In this document: in pieces, positions 25,696 through 34,175 of the stretch
How positions within the stretch are numbered: position 1 is the stretch's first letter
Layout of the letters: each line of letters opens with the position of its first letter
Virus record (IMG/VR): IMGVR_UViG_3300033142_000925
Span: 16,784 to 80,783 of that record
Strand: one strand, 5' to 3'
DNA from: a virus
DNA length: 64,000 nucleotides
Program-made: the position numbers and the translations under genes
Notes under the pieces: generated by a model
The model's database searches: none
Seen by the model: only the letters and a program-made list of their open reading frames with translations
What the model was told of the DNA's origin: nothing

Positions 25696-27426
25696 CTATA
25701 CGCTCGCCACGAGTTCGTGGAAGTGGTTCGTTATGAAATTGAAATTGACTGGCAGTGTCACGTACGCATCGTAATCGATGAATACCTGATCAGCGTTCAA
25801 TGTGATCTGTACACCCCACCATGAGAGCCCGTCAGCCGGGTTCTTGATGAAGATGCCAAGGTCCTGATAGATTGCCAGTCTCGCTTCTACCGCCCCTTTC
25901 AAAACACCGCCCGTGACTGCCGTTCCCGGCTGCCCAACAAACTGCAATTCCAGTGATTCTCTCAGGTCCCGTGATGCAAAGAACATCTCGGTTACTACTG
26001 AGAACTCATTCCACTTCAGATCGTTTGTCTGGTAAGTGTTAAACTGTCGCACCAGTCGAGGCCGACCAGTCGGTGCGTAGTTGATCGCGGCAACACCTTC
26101 CTGTAACAGAGCTTCAAGGTTGCTGTCAGTTAGCTTGTATTCAAGCTCTATGAAGTCCAATTCCTTGAAGGTGAGAGGTTGGTTGATTGCCAAGGTACAT
26201 TTCATACCCATCAGCATACAGGCCGCATACGACCCGGAATAATTCTGGATTACTCCATTCACATCCCTTCGAGTACCACCATTGAAGGCGTATAACCCGG
26301 CCTTGCTGTTAAGCGTCTGTGCTGCCGTAACCGCCGCTGCGATATCGGTTGCCAAGACTCCCGTCTTCCACGGAGCCCCTACAAGGAACTGCCGTTCTTT
26401 CCGTCCGGTCACTGCGCTCATTGCCTCACAATGGGTTTTGATAGGCGCGTGTACCGCCGCCAGCGGGTCAGGTGTCGAGATGAACTGCACATTCTCCGCT
26501 TCCATCTGCAACAAGGCCGCTGTCCACTGGGTCGTATCATAGTCACCCTCAACCGCTCCAACAAGGAACTCTGCGACACTGTTGTCCACGATTTCTACAT
26601 TGGTTGCGAGGTTTCCCGCCGCCGCTGATACTCTCGCAGACTGCGCGTTGATAACATCAAGCATCGCGTACATTGAAGATTCTGCTTCAACGGCTGCGGC
26701 GTTGATGTCCGCTGCGGTTACTCCGTCCAGTTCCAGTGGGCTATCATTCTCACTGCCCGCAATCGCAAAACAGGTATAGCCAGTCTGGGCGTTGATGTAC
26801 GTCGCCAATTCGCCGATAGTGCCATAATCATTCAAGTCGATACTCAGTGGATTCGTGACATCTGTATCGAGTGTTTGTGCTGCACTGGTATTCACGATGG
26901 TCATACTGGACGCGCCGCCCGTATTCTCAATCGAAAAACTCTTCTTCCAGATGTTGTCAAACTCCTCAACCGGATCGCTCTGAAACTCTATGGTGACTTT
27001 TTTACCGAACGTGTCGGTACTGGTCGCCACAGTCACTTTAATCTGATTCGTATAGAGACCGTAATCCCTACTGGCCAGATTGATCTTTGTGACTGCCGAC
27101 GCAACCAAGGCGAGCGCTGCCTGTGTTGCGGCGTTTACACGCATCGCGAAGATGCGCTGGGGGCTTAGTCCTCCCCCCGGACTGAATGCAAGTCGAACAG
27201 CCTCCATCAAAGGTCCGCCACGAAGAGCGTCCACTGCTTCGGCGATGGTATTGAACTGTAGAAGGGTAGCGGGCTGACCCCCCGTACATTGGCCCATAAC
27301 CACGCCATTGTTAGCAGAGGCAAGCCCCGCAGCACCTTTCACCGAGTCGATACGTGAGTATGCTCCCGGTATGATGTGCGAACTGATCTGACCAGCACTT
27401 TGGAATGTGCGATAATTCAGACTCAT
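25696..27426 (-). CDS. contractile tail sheath protein
   Basis: A 576-residue protein with sheath-family features: N-terminal PGAYSRIDSVKGAAGLASANN (arm interacting with neighbours), an internal variable domain, a conserved-looking KTHCEAMSAVTGRKERQFLVGAP stretch, and the C-terminal domain with KWNEFSVVTEMFFASRDLRE, GAVEARLAIYQDLGI and NFNFITNHFHELV, typical for subtilisin-like sheath folds whose last strand handshakes with adjacent subunits. It lies next to the tube gene and is the clearest evidence for a myovirus. Four-base ATGA overlap with the small gene upstream. Confidence 0.9.
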   Translation of the reverse strand: MSLNYRTFQSAGQISSHIIPGAYSRIDSVKGAAGLASANNGVVMGQCTGGQPATLLQFNTIAEAVDALRGGPLMEAVRLAFSPGGGLSPQRIFAMRVNAATQAALALVASAVTKINLASRDYGLYTNQIKVTVATSTDTFGKKVTIEFQSDPVEEFDNIWKKSFSIENTGGASSMTIVNTSAAQTLDTDVTNPLSIDLNDYGTIGELATYINAQTGYTCFAIAGSENDSPLELDGVTAADINAAAVEAESSMYAMLDVINAQSARVSAAAGNLATNVEIVDNSVAEFLVGAVEGDYDTTQWTAALLQMEAENVQFISTPDPLAAVHAPIKTHCEAMSAVTGRKERQFLVGAPWKTGVLATDIAAAVTAAQTLNSKAGLYAFNGGTRRDVNGVIQNYSGSYAACMLMGMKCTLAINQPLTFKELDFIELEYKLTDSNLEALLQEGVAAINYAPTGRPRLVRQFNTYQTNDLKWNEFSVVTEMFFASRDLRESLELQFVGQPGTAVTGGVLKGAVEARLAIYQDLGIFIKNPADGLSWWGVQITLNADQVFIDYDAYVTLPVNFNFITNHFHELVASV

Positions 27427-27611
27427 TTGTTACCCTCCAATACTGATTTTAAGGTTTTTGCCCACTCAGCTTTTGTTTTTAGTATACCACGATACTGCCC
27501 TTCAACATAGGCCCTCGTGTACGGATGTATATCCGGTACTTCGAGTTCTATGTACTTAAAGGCAGGGTATTTCGGTTCTTTTTTAGTTCTGGTAGAACTT
27601 GTCTTAGCCAT
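27423..27611 (-). CDS. small basic protein, unknown
   Basis: A 62-residue protein with a Lys/Thr/Ser-rich N-terminus (residues 1-15) followed by a folded-looking segment with several aromatic residues (YPAFKYIELEVPDIHPYTRA, then an amphipathic C-terminal helix). It lies between a neck/tail structural gene and the sheath, and its stop overlaps the sheath ATG as ATGA, so it is translated with sheath. Unrecognised; short Lys/Thr-rich starts of this kind recur in this phage (37281-37604, 2642-3454). Confidence 0.6.
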   Translation of the reverse strand: MAKTSSTRTKKEPKYPAFKYIELEVPDIHPYTRAYVEGQYRGILKTKAEWAKTLKSVLEGNK

Positions 27612-27619
27612 ATAACCCC

Positions 27620-28399
27620 CTATACAGCCCCCAACGTGAAATACGTCGGTAAGGTCTGTGTATCTATTGATGCGATACTCGTCAATGAGGTATCAAATAC
27701 CGTTGCCCGATGGTTCATAGCGAGCGTCACAGTAATATTTGATCCATATAGAAGAGTCCCAAAATCGAGGTTTATATCCCCCGAACGTCGTCCTTGTATT
27801 CCTGACAGGTCATACCCATCCACATTGTGTAGATCAATTCTCTTCTGAGTTACAAAGTGGGCAACCATATCAAACAGAAAACTCGTTACCTCTTTGCTCT
27901 CACTCCACACATTGAAATCGATGCTATGACTCGTATGATATTGCTTTGTTATCCCTACAATCGACCCGGTTGCTGCGACCCTTGCCAGAACCTTTGCCCA
28001 GCCTGCGTCAGAGCAGAACACTTCCTTCGCGTCCCGGTAACCGCCCATGTTTACAATATCTTCCTCACTCCAAATGGCCGCTGTGTATTCGTCGCCCATA
28101 ACCTCAACATCTTCTTGCATTGTCGAGTCGACCACGGTCACTGCCGGAAATACGTTCGTACTCTGACTCTGCCCCAGTACCTCCTGAGACAGAAGGATCG
28201 CGAACGGGTGGACCGTACCCACTCTGATATTGTCAAAGTTGGGGAACAGTTGAGAATATCCAACCGTCTGAAGAAAGTCCCTGACCTCTCGGGCCAGCTT
28301 GATCTCTGGATTCTCAGACTCCAACAAATAGATGAATCGATCATTTGCAGCTACGGGTCTGACCTCTGCTCTGGATGTCTTGTAAATATTTCCCATCAC
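27620..28399 (-). CDS. neck/tail-completion structural protein
   Basis: A 259-residue protein, mixed alpha/beta, with no motif I can name. It is encoded in the neck gene block, one gene ahead of the tail sheath, where tail terminator or sheath-completion proteins usually lie. It shows conserved-looking stretches such as LFPNFDNIRVGTVHPFAILL and INLDFGTLLYGSNITVTLAMN. Four-base overlap with the preceding gene. A tail terminator or head-tail joining role is inferred only from order. Confidence 0.5.
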   Translation of the reverse strand: MMGNIYKTSRAEVRPVAANDRFIYLLESENPEIKLAREVRDFLQTVGYSQLFPNFDNIRVGTVHPFAILLSQEVLGQSQSTNVFPAVTVVDSTMQEDVEVMGDEYTAAIWSEEDIVNMGGYRDAKEVFCSDAGWAKVLARVAATGSIVGITKQYHTSHSIDFNVWSESKEVTSFLFDMVAHFVTQKRIDLHNVDGYDLSGIQGRRSGDINLDFGTLLYGSNITVTLAMNHRATVFDTSLTSIASIDTQTLPTYFTLGAV

Positions 28400-29274
28400 T
28401 TCATATCCTGTTCGAGCGCACGCTGTAGAATCTCTTCAGCATACGGTCGCATGTAATCTACTACCGCCTGACGCACGGGCCATGGCGGTTGCTCAGGTAC
28501 GATCCACGACATCGGGTCACTCCCAGCCGATACGACCCTGAAGGTAAGGTAGCTTGATGACTTCGCTTTCTGAGTCGACGCCTGCATTGCTACCATACCC
28601 GCATATCGTCCAGCCTTCTGAGTGTATTCACCCATCGTCTTGCCGCCCTTGGTTATGGTCTTTTTCTGGATTCCCCGCTTAGACTTCCTATCAAACCGAG
28701 TCCCCCATGAATAATCCCGTCCTCCCTGACTATTGTTATCCACTGTGGACCGTCCCCCGGTAGGTGACGCCCCGGCTGCTTTCTTCTGATCCGCATCCTT
28801 AACCTGTGAACTGAAACTCTTATATACAGATATCGGCATAGGGTTATTCCTGAACTGATCGCTTCCCGGAGTCCCGTGCCTGAATGCCACTATGTTATAT
28901 CGGCCTTTCTTACCTACCTTACTCTTCGGACCCTTCAACAGTCCTTCCTTCAGATCAATCAGACCGTGCCCTCTTTCCAGAAGGTCTGTGACTGACATAC
29001 CGTTCTTTGTCGTATACGATGTGAAAACTTCCCATGATGTCGGGCTGATCTGCCTCCGTTCAATAGTCCTGTGATACTGCTTTGAGTTGACCACAAACGG
29101 CAATCCGGGAAGGTGCCCACCGGCAGCTACCCTCATCCACGCTTCCTGATACATCGTACTGAGCTTTTCGACTGCCAGCATCGTAGTGCTGAGTACCAGA
29201 TTCCCTTTGCCCTTCGACATGAGTTGAACGAACTCGGGAACGATCTCTTGTGCTGTTACAGTCAGGGTCTTCAT
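28396..29274 (-). CDS. neck protein, possibly HK97 gp10-like
   Basis: A 292-residue basic protein. The N-terminal part includes a helix ending in LSTMYQEAWMRVAAGG and then PFVVNSKQYHRTIERRQ, resembling phage gp10-type neck proteins. A Ser/Gly/Lys-rich central stretch (about 145-215) looks unstructured. The C-terminal helix VRQAVVDYMRPYAEEILQRALEQD is amphipathic. It is bounded by a shared base with the upstream gene (29274) and a four-base overlap downstream. Function as head-tail joining component is inferred from order. Confidence 0.45.
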   Translation of the reverse strand: MKTLTVTAQEIVPEFVQLMSKGKGNLVLSTTMLAVEKLSTMYQEAWMRVAAGGHLPGLPFVVNSKQYHRTIERRQISPTSWEVFTSYTTKNGMSVTDLLERGHGLIDLKEGLLKGPKSKVGKKGRYNIVAFRHGTPGSDQFRNNPMPISVYKSFSSQVKDADQKKAAGASPTGGRSTVDNNSQGGRDYSWGTRFDRKSKRGIQKKTITKGGKTMGEYTQKAGRYAGMVAMQASTQKAKSSSYLTFRVVSAGSDPMSWIVPEQPPWPVRQAVVDYMRPYAEEILQRALEQDMK

Positions 29275-30392
29275 CAGTATATCACCTTATCATGGAGCCG
29301 GTCCTTCAGTTTAACACTGACACGGTTCACGAACGCTTTATTCTCTGAGTTCCGCAGCGTATGAAGGTTGGTCAAGGCTGTGAACGTCGGATGGTAGGTA
29401 AACTGGGCCGTATATGGAATTGCAGGCTTCGTAACGTTCCATTTTAGTTCATTTCGACCAAAAACCTCTACATCGTTGCCCGGACCGGTCGTATAATCGG
29501 TTCCGTCCTTCGTGATCACCCTCAAAACCCTACTCAGATCATAATAGGCTGTCACCACGTCGTTTCCTGCCACTAACGAGGGTTGAATTACCACCGAACC
29601 GATCTGCTCCTGCGAGAGGGCTGTGAATAGGTCCTCTGGCGCTGGTTGAGCCCAGTAAGGAACCACAAGTATTGCATCCGCATCTTCAAGGACATACGGC
29701 TGCTCGTACCTGATTCTCCCGGAGACGCCGGTAAGCATGAAGTCAAACGGCTTCACATACGTATAATCCACTTCTAAAACGTCACCAACTTCCCATGTAC
29801 CCATAGCAGTGAGGGTGATATATTCCTTTGTAGCACTCGCAACCGTATAGGTCTCTGTCTTGGTCGTATTATATACTCGGGTTACCTCATCAACAGATCC
29901 CTCATATGATTTGCCCTTCTCTATGAACCGGGCGGCCACTACTCTCAACACGTTGGTAGCGTAGACATCAGAGTTCTCGTCGGTCACGGCTACCAGTGGT
30001 GAATAGGTATAGGTTGTAGTCAGAAGCCGGTGCAATGCTGGATAAGGTGGGTCGAGTTGAATATAGGACCCATCAGCCGGTTGCGATACAGCCAGCACAA
30101 GCGGCACATCCTTATGAAAGACTTGCGGCGTTCCTATTACAGGTATGTACTTTGGATATACTCGACCGGTGCTGCTATGCCTTGCCACCTCATCAAGAAT
30201 CTGAAAGCTGTCCGGGTTCCTATAAATCGAACCACGTCCCGCACATACGGTACAATTCGGATCGGGTCTCATCGTGTCAGGGTTCAGACAGGAACATTTG
30301 ACAGCCTGCGTCCACCGGAGCCACTGTCCGTGTCGGGCGAGAGCTTCTTCATATCTGCGAACGGTTTGAAATGTCCTGAAGGCGTCAGCCAT
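29274..30392 (-). CDS. structural protein with Cys cluster
   Basis: A 372-residue, beta-rich protein. Near the N-terminus it has a four-cysteine cluster (CSC at about residues 33-35 and CTVC at about 48-51) likely to bind zinc. The remainder alternates strands with many Thr/Val/Tyr residues, as in neck or tail-attachment proteins. It sits between the putative connector (30403-31533) and gp10-like protein. No family recognised. An early Cys-rich finger in a neck protein is unusual and is the best handle for identifying homologues. Confidence 0.5.
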   Translation of the reverse strand: MADAFRTFQTVRRYEEALARHGQWLRWTQAVKCSCLNPDTMRPDPNCTVCAGRGSIYRNPDSFQILDEVARHSSTGRVYPKYIPVIGTPQVFHKDVPLVLAVSQPADGSYIQLDPPYPALHRLLTTTYTYSPLVAVTDENSDVYATNVLRVVAARFIEKGKSYEGSVDEVTRVYNTTKTETYTVASATKEYITLTAMGTWEVGDVLEVDYTYVKPFDFMLTGVSGRIRYEQPYVLEDADAILVVPYWAQPAPEDLFTALSQEQIGSVVIQPSLVAGNDVVTAYYDLSRVLRVITKDGTDYTTGPGNDVEVFGRNELKWNVTKPAIPYTAQFTYHPTFTALTNLHTLRNSENKAFVNRVSVKLKDRLHDKVIY

Positions 30393-30402
30393 ATCCTCTC
30401 CC

Positions 30403-31533
30403 CTACGTTATGATGCTGATCGGTATCGGTGCAAACTTGTACCGGTTCTTTTCCAACCATGAAGTAATTTCATCTGAATACTGTTTGATCCTCGCTCCAA
30501 AATAGGCGCTCGTTGCACTTTGAGTTGAGCTAAAGCTCTCACTGAGCCCATCCAGACTGACCGACTGGCTTGAGAATCCTGCCAGCAGCCCATCACCGAT
30601 GACCGAGAGACACTTAATTGTAGCATATTTAGCTATCACACTTCTAAGCCCGTCCGGTACGAGGTCGGCATTCTTGTATCCGGTCTCATAATCGAACTCG
30701 AAAGCGTCAGGGTACTTGGCTCCATTATTTCTTGTCCATAAGGGACCATACACAGAGTACGGACCATAACTGAAACCGCCCTGCGGGAACATATGAACCT
30801 GTCCGAGTTGCTTCTCTACCCTGAGCCAGTCATTCGCGATCATGTCCATAATCTCACCGCCGACCGGAGAGTTCCACTTCGCTCGGGTGACCTTGATGAT
30901 CGGAAAATGCCTGAACTGAATGAAGCCATACTTGGTCCACAGTTGTGGATCGAACTCATAAGGCTCATCCTCATTGGTATAATCCACACCTTCTCGCCAG
31001 AGCCTCGACTGTACCAGTGAATCCGCTGGTCGTGTGACCCATGACTTTCGTCGGATGTCCATAGTCAAAAGGGATTCGAACTCGCTCACGGCTTCCCGTG
31101 CAATCTGCCGGAACTGCTCATCCTCCCATTCACTCTGCGCAATGTCAGAACCGATACTATCGATTCCCCACATCATGGTATATCGTAAATCGTCAGGGGT
31201 GTAGATGTCTCCCCACTCTCCCGGAGGTGGTTTGTAATTTCCAAAGGTGTACCCGATCTTATCGACCTCTGTCCCACCCTGAATCGCTGCGGACTGATCA
31301 CTCTCCGCCCCCGCCGGTTCTTTAAAATAGGAGGTCTTATACCACTTCGTACTGTCGCCTGCCGCATCATCATAATAGTATTTTGTCTGTTCAGGAATAA
31401 GCGGAAGCCGTGTATTTACATCAGTAATCTCAACATACGCACCACCCTCAGTATCAGATCGATATATCTTGATCCGGTCATAGTATTCCAAAACATGAGA
31501 GATGTTATTTACGTCTACTAATAGTCTTACCAT
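30403..31533 (-). CDS. head-tail connector-like protein with N-terminal Ig-like domain
   Basis: A 376-residue protein. Residues about 1-75 look like a fibronectin/Ig-type beta-sandwich (YYDRIKIYRSDTEGGAYVEI, ending KWYKTSYFKEP). The central region has helices ending in DGLRSVIAKYATIKCLSVIG, as in head-tail adaptor proteins that dock under the portal, and the C-terminus is a helix (ARIKQYSDEITSWLEKNRYKF). Position at the start of the neck gene block supports a connector role; no catalytic features. The stop is followed by the next gene after 10 bases. Confidence 0.5.
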   Translation of the reverse strand: MVRLLVDVNNISHVLEYYDRIKIYRSDTEGGAYVEITDVNTRLPLIPEQTKYYYDDAAGDSTKWYKTSYFKEPAGAESDQSAAIQGGTEVDKIGYTFGNYKPPPGEWGDIYTPDDLRYTMMWGIDSIGSDIAQSEWEDEQFRQIAREAVSEFESLLTMDIRRKSWVTRPADSLVQSRLWREGVDYTNEDEPYEFDPQLWTKYGFIQFRHFPIIKVTRAKWNSPVGGEIMDMIANDWLRVEKQLGQVHMFPQGGFSYGPYSVYGPLWTRNNGAKYPDAFEFDYETGYKNADLVPDGLRSVIAKYATIKCLSVIGDGLLAGFSSQSVSLDGLSESFSSTQSATSAYFGARIKQYSDEITSWLEKNRYKFAPIPISIIT

Positions 31534-31718
31534 CAGTTTCCTCCTGTCAGGGCGCTCGTTATTTCAGGGGCAACAATCTTCGCCCCTGCTGCATCGGGTT
31601 CACCCGTAACCTCTGCCTCCGCTATCTCCGGCTCTTTGGGAATACTCGCCCCTGCCACACTGGGAGACCCCGGAAGTGACGCAATCGTCAACGGTGTGAA
31701 TGCCGGATCAGTAGCCAT
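31533..31718 (-). CDS. small Pro/Ala-rich protein, unknown
   Basis: A 61-residue low-complexity protein rich in Pro, Ala, Glu and Ser, without hydrophobic core. The ORF joins its neighbours tightly (TAATG with the connector gene at 31533, 11-base overlap with the upstream small gene), which is the main reason to accept it. Some phrases (LPGSPSVAG) echo the neighbouring 70-residue protein (LPGGPELVK), so the two may be related structural peptides. Confidence 0.4.
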   Translation of the reverse strand: MATDPAFTPLTIASLPGSPSVAGASIPKEPEIAEAEVTGEPDAAGAKIVAPEITSALTGGN

Positions 31719-31920
31719 AAACCAAACCCCTTATTATCAATTGTAACACACGATATACAGATGTCGGAGTGTGGGCCTTAACAAGCTCGGGACCTCCCGG
31801 AAGTGCCGCCCTTTCCAAGCTCGGAGTGAATGTGGGTAGAATACCCGCTCCCACACCCTCACCAAACCCATCCGTAATAATAAGATTGCTGTCTCCATAC
31901 CCTTCAAGAATCAAACTCAC
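31708..31920 (-). CDS. small structural peptide, unknown
   Basis: A 70-residue protein with an N-terminal SLILEGYGDSNLIITDGFG, which resembles the start of short beta-rich phage structural or fibre-associated peptides, then a Pro/Gly linker and a hydrophobic end. Overlaps the large beta-helix-like gene upstream by four bases and the Pro/Ala-rich gene downstream by 11. Unrecognised; accepted because of gene packing. Confidence 0.45.
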   Translation of the reverse strand: MSLILEGYGDSNLIITDGFGEGVGAGILPTFTPSLERAALPGGPELVKAHTPTSVYRVLQLIIRGLVYGY

Positions 31921-34166
31921 ACCCGAACCCTCTCAAAAACATTCTGATAGGCAGGGTTACCATCTACATCCAATAAATTAAAACGCATGACCTCAGTCAC
32001 ATTATCAGCCTTATAGAAAATCTCTTGATTGGCGTCCTCATCTATGAGCCTTCGTCCACCAGCCTGATCCCACAATAGGACCATAAACTCACCCATGCTT
32101 CCAGATATCGGAGTACCCGGAACAAGGTCCCACACCGCCGCAGATATGGTATTCAGAGACTTAATGGTATCTATCACTGTCATCCCGGCTGAGTTGTCAG
32201 TCACGATTCCTGTACCTTTGATTATTGCCAAACCACCTGTACAGGAAGCATCCAGTATGATAGTTACCTCACGGGCGCTTATATCAACAACACATCCCGC
32301 CACCGCATTCACTATCTGAACAGTTCCCGCATCGGCTATTAAAGAAACTGTCGAAGCTACACCGTTGAAGTCGATGATCGTCGGCACGCTTCCAAATGAT
32401 ACATTCCGTCCACTGACAAGACTCCCTGCTCCGAGCGTTATGGTATTGTACAGTCCACAACCCTCCATCAGGAGACTTGCCGTCACGGTGATCCCGTCAA
32501 CGAGACAATCAATAAACTGACAGTTGACCAGTGCGGCAGCCCCGGCGATATACAGTCTTTCAAATCCACAATTGGTATACGTATCAGCAACCCCGAGCGT
32601 GAATACATCCGAGACTACTGCCCCGGCTCCGAAGAAACTGTACCCGCTAAACGATTGTCCCGGCGTAACCGCTCCTTTGACTGAATACCTATACAGGTTG
32701 TAGTTGGCAGCTATCAAGATCGCATCAGCAAAGTCATCTACCGGAGCGCTTATCGTACCGAACGGAAATACCGTTCCTGAATCGCCACTACCAGAATCAT
32801 AATAAACCTGATCCCACGTCGGAATCGTAATGCTCTCAGGATTGATCAACTCGTTATCGACCGTCGCACCGTTAGAATTATCAGTGAGTTTCGCAGTACC
32901 TCGACAAACAATCGTTCCACCGGTCACCGTCGATTCCAAGATGATCTGCCCTGTAGCCATATCAATACTGACCGCATCGGCTCCTGTCTTGTTGATGAGT
33001 CTAATCCCACCATTGTACCCACGAAGTGCCAGCGGTTGACCTGCTCCACCGCAATCTATTGTCGGAGTCGCTTGTCCCGGCACACCACTGAAACAGTTCA
33101 GGATATGAGCAACTGCTGACCCACCTAACGTGATTATTCCAAGAAGAATAGAGTCGTGAATCTCTCCGTTGACATAGTTCAGCGTACCTACATGACAATG
33201 CTCTATCGTCGTCCCACCATCCAGCACCCCTGAAACGGTACAGTCTCGTATCTCACAGTTGAGAGTTAGTGCATCTGTACCTATAACCAAAGCAGTCTGG
33301 GTAGCATTCCTGCCGATCAGCGTGAAGTTCGCTACGTTGTCTCCCGATCCTAATGTGATATTGGACAACATCTGTAGCGTATCAAATCCTTTCACGTTAG
33401 CAATCAGAACCGCATCAGGTATGTTGTCCACCGGAAACTCTCTCGTACCTATTGGATAACCAATACCAGAGATTCCAGAACCGGTATCCACCCACACCGC
33501 ATTCTGATAACTACTGTACTGGATTGCTTCAAGTTCCTGCGTGGTACCCGATGATGATGATTCCTTCGAGACTGTGGTAAACGCGGTTGATATGAGCGCC
33601 GGTATCGGGTCGCCTACGTCATCAACCGCTACCAGATTCCCAGATTTAATATCGCACTCTACCACATGATAAAAGCTATACCCGTCTCCCGATTCCCACG
33701 TATCATCTGACCCACCCGTTAGTGGGTAGGTTTTCACGTGGGTCGCGTCTATCCGCTCAATGACTGTCGCCAGTGAACCATCGGTGTTGTTGAAAGCGAC
33801 ATCCCCCGGCTCGATCAGATCTGAAACGAAGTCAGCCAAACCATCGGTAAGGATAACGCCGGGGAGTCCATTTGTTGTTTCTCCTGCTGTGGTGGTCCCT
33901 GTAGAGGAAACGGTAACCCGTTGCTCAAACGCCAGTTGAGCATTCTGCAACGTAGCGGTGATACTTACTAACGAAGCCCCACCAAGCGCTTCCTTTCCAC
34001 CAGCATCGAGTAATGGTTTATCGTCAAGGCTTTCCTGTGCTGGCTCAAGTATACCGCGAATGGTATCCACCAAATCTTGAACTGAGATGGTAATGGACGG
34101 AGCCTCGACTACTATTACCCGAGGACTCCTCCACCATTCTACATGAACATCTGACCGTTCAGCCAC
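31917..34166 (-). CDS. beta-helix-like fibre or head-decoration protein
   Basis: A 749-residue protein. After an N-terminal mixed domain (about 1-110) the chain consists of two similar halves, each with repeated short strands and Asn/Gly/Cys turns (for example NCEIRDCTVSGVLDGGTTIEHCHVG, and NCQFIDCLVDGITVTASLLM), the signature of right-handed parallel beta-helices. Each half is introduced by a related phrase (WVDTGSGISGIGYPIGTREFPVD, and YYDSGSGDSGTVFPFGTISAPVD), so the protein contains an internal duplication. Located between capsid and neck genes, it could be a capsid or neck fibre. Carbohydrate binding is possible but not shown. Confidence 0.6.
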   Translation of the reverse strand: MAERSDVHVEWWRSPRVIVVEAPSITISVQDLVDTIRGILEPAQESLDDKPLLDAGGKEALGGASLVSITATLQNAQLAFEQRVTVSSTGTTTAGETTNGLPGVILTDGLADFVSDLIEPGDVAFNNTDGSLATVIERIDATHVKTYPLTGGSDDTWESGDGYSFYHVVECDIKSGNLVAVDDVGDPIPALISTAFTTVSKESSSSGTTQELEAIQYSSYQNAVWVDTGSGISGIGYPIGTREFPVDNIPDAVLIANVKGFDTLQMLSNITLGSGDNVANFTLIGRNATQTALVIGTDALTLNCEIRDCTVSGVLDGGTTIEHCHVGTLNYVNGEIHDSILLGIITLGGSAVAHILNCFSGVPGQATPTIDCGGAGQPLALRGYNGGIRLINKTGADAVSIDMATGQIILESTVTGGTIVCRGTAKLTDNSNGATVDNELINPESITIPTWDQVYYDSGSGDSGTVFPFGTISAPVDDFADAILIAANYNLYRYSVKGAVTPGQSFSGYSFFGAGAVVSDVFTLGVADTYTNCGFERLYIAGAAALVNCQFIDCLVDGITVTASLLMEGCGLYNTITLGAGSLVSGRNVSFGSVPTIIDFNGVASTVSLIADAGTVQIVNAVAGCVVDISAREVTIILDASCTGGLAIIKGTGIVTDNSAGMTVIDTIKSLNTISAAVWDLVPGTPISGSMGEFMVLLWDQAGGRRLIDEDANQEIFYKADNVTEVMRFNLLDVDGNPAYQNVFERVRV

Positions 34167-34175
34167 ACTTTCTCC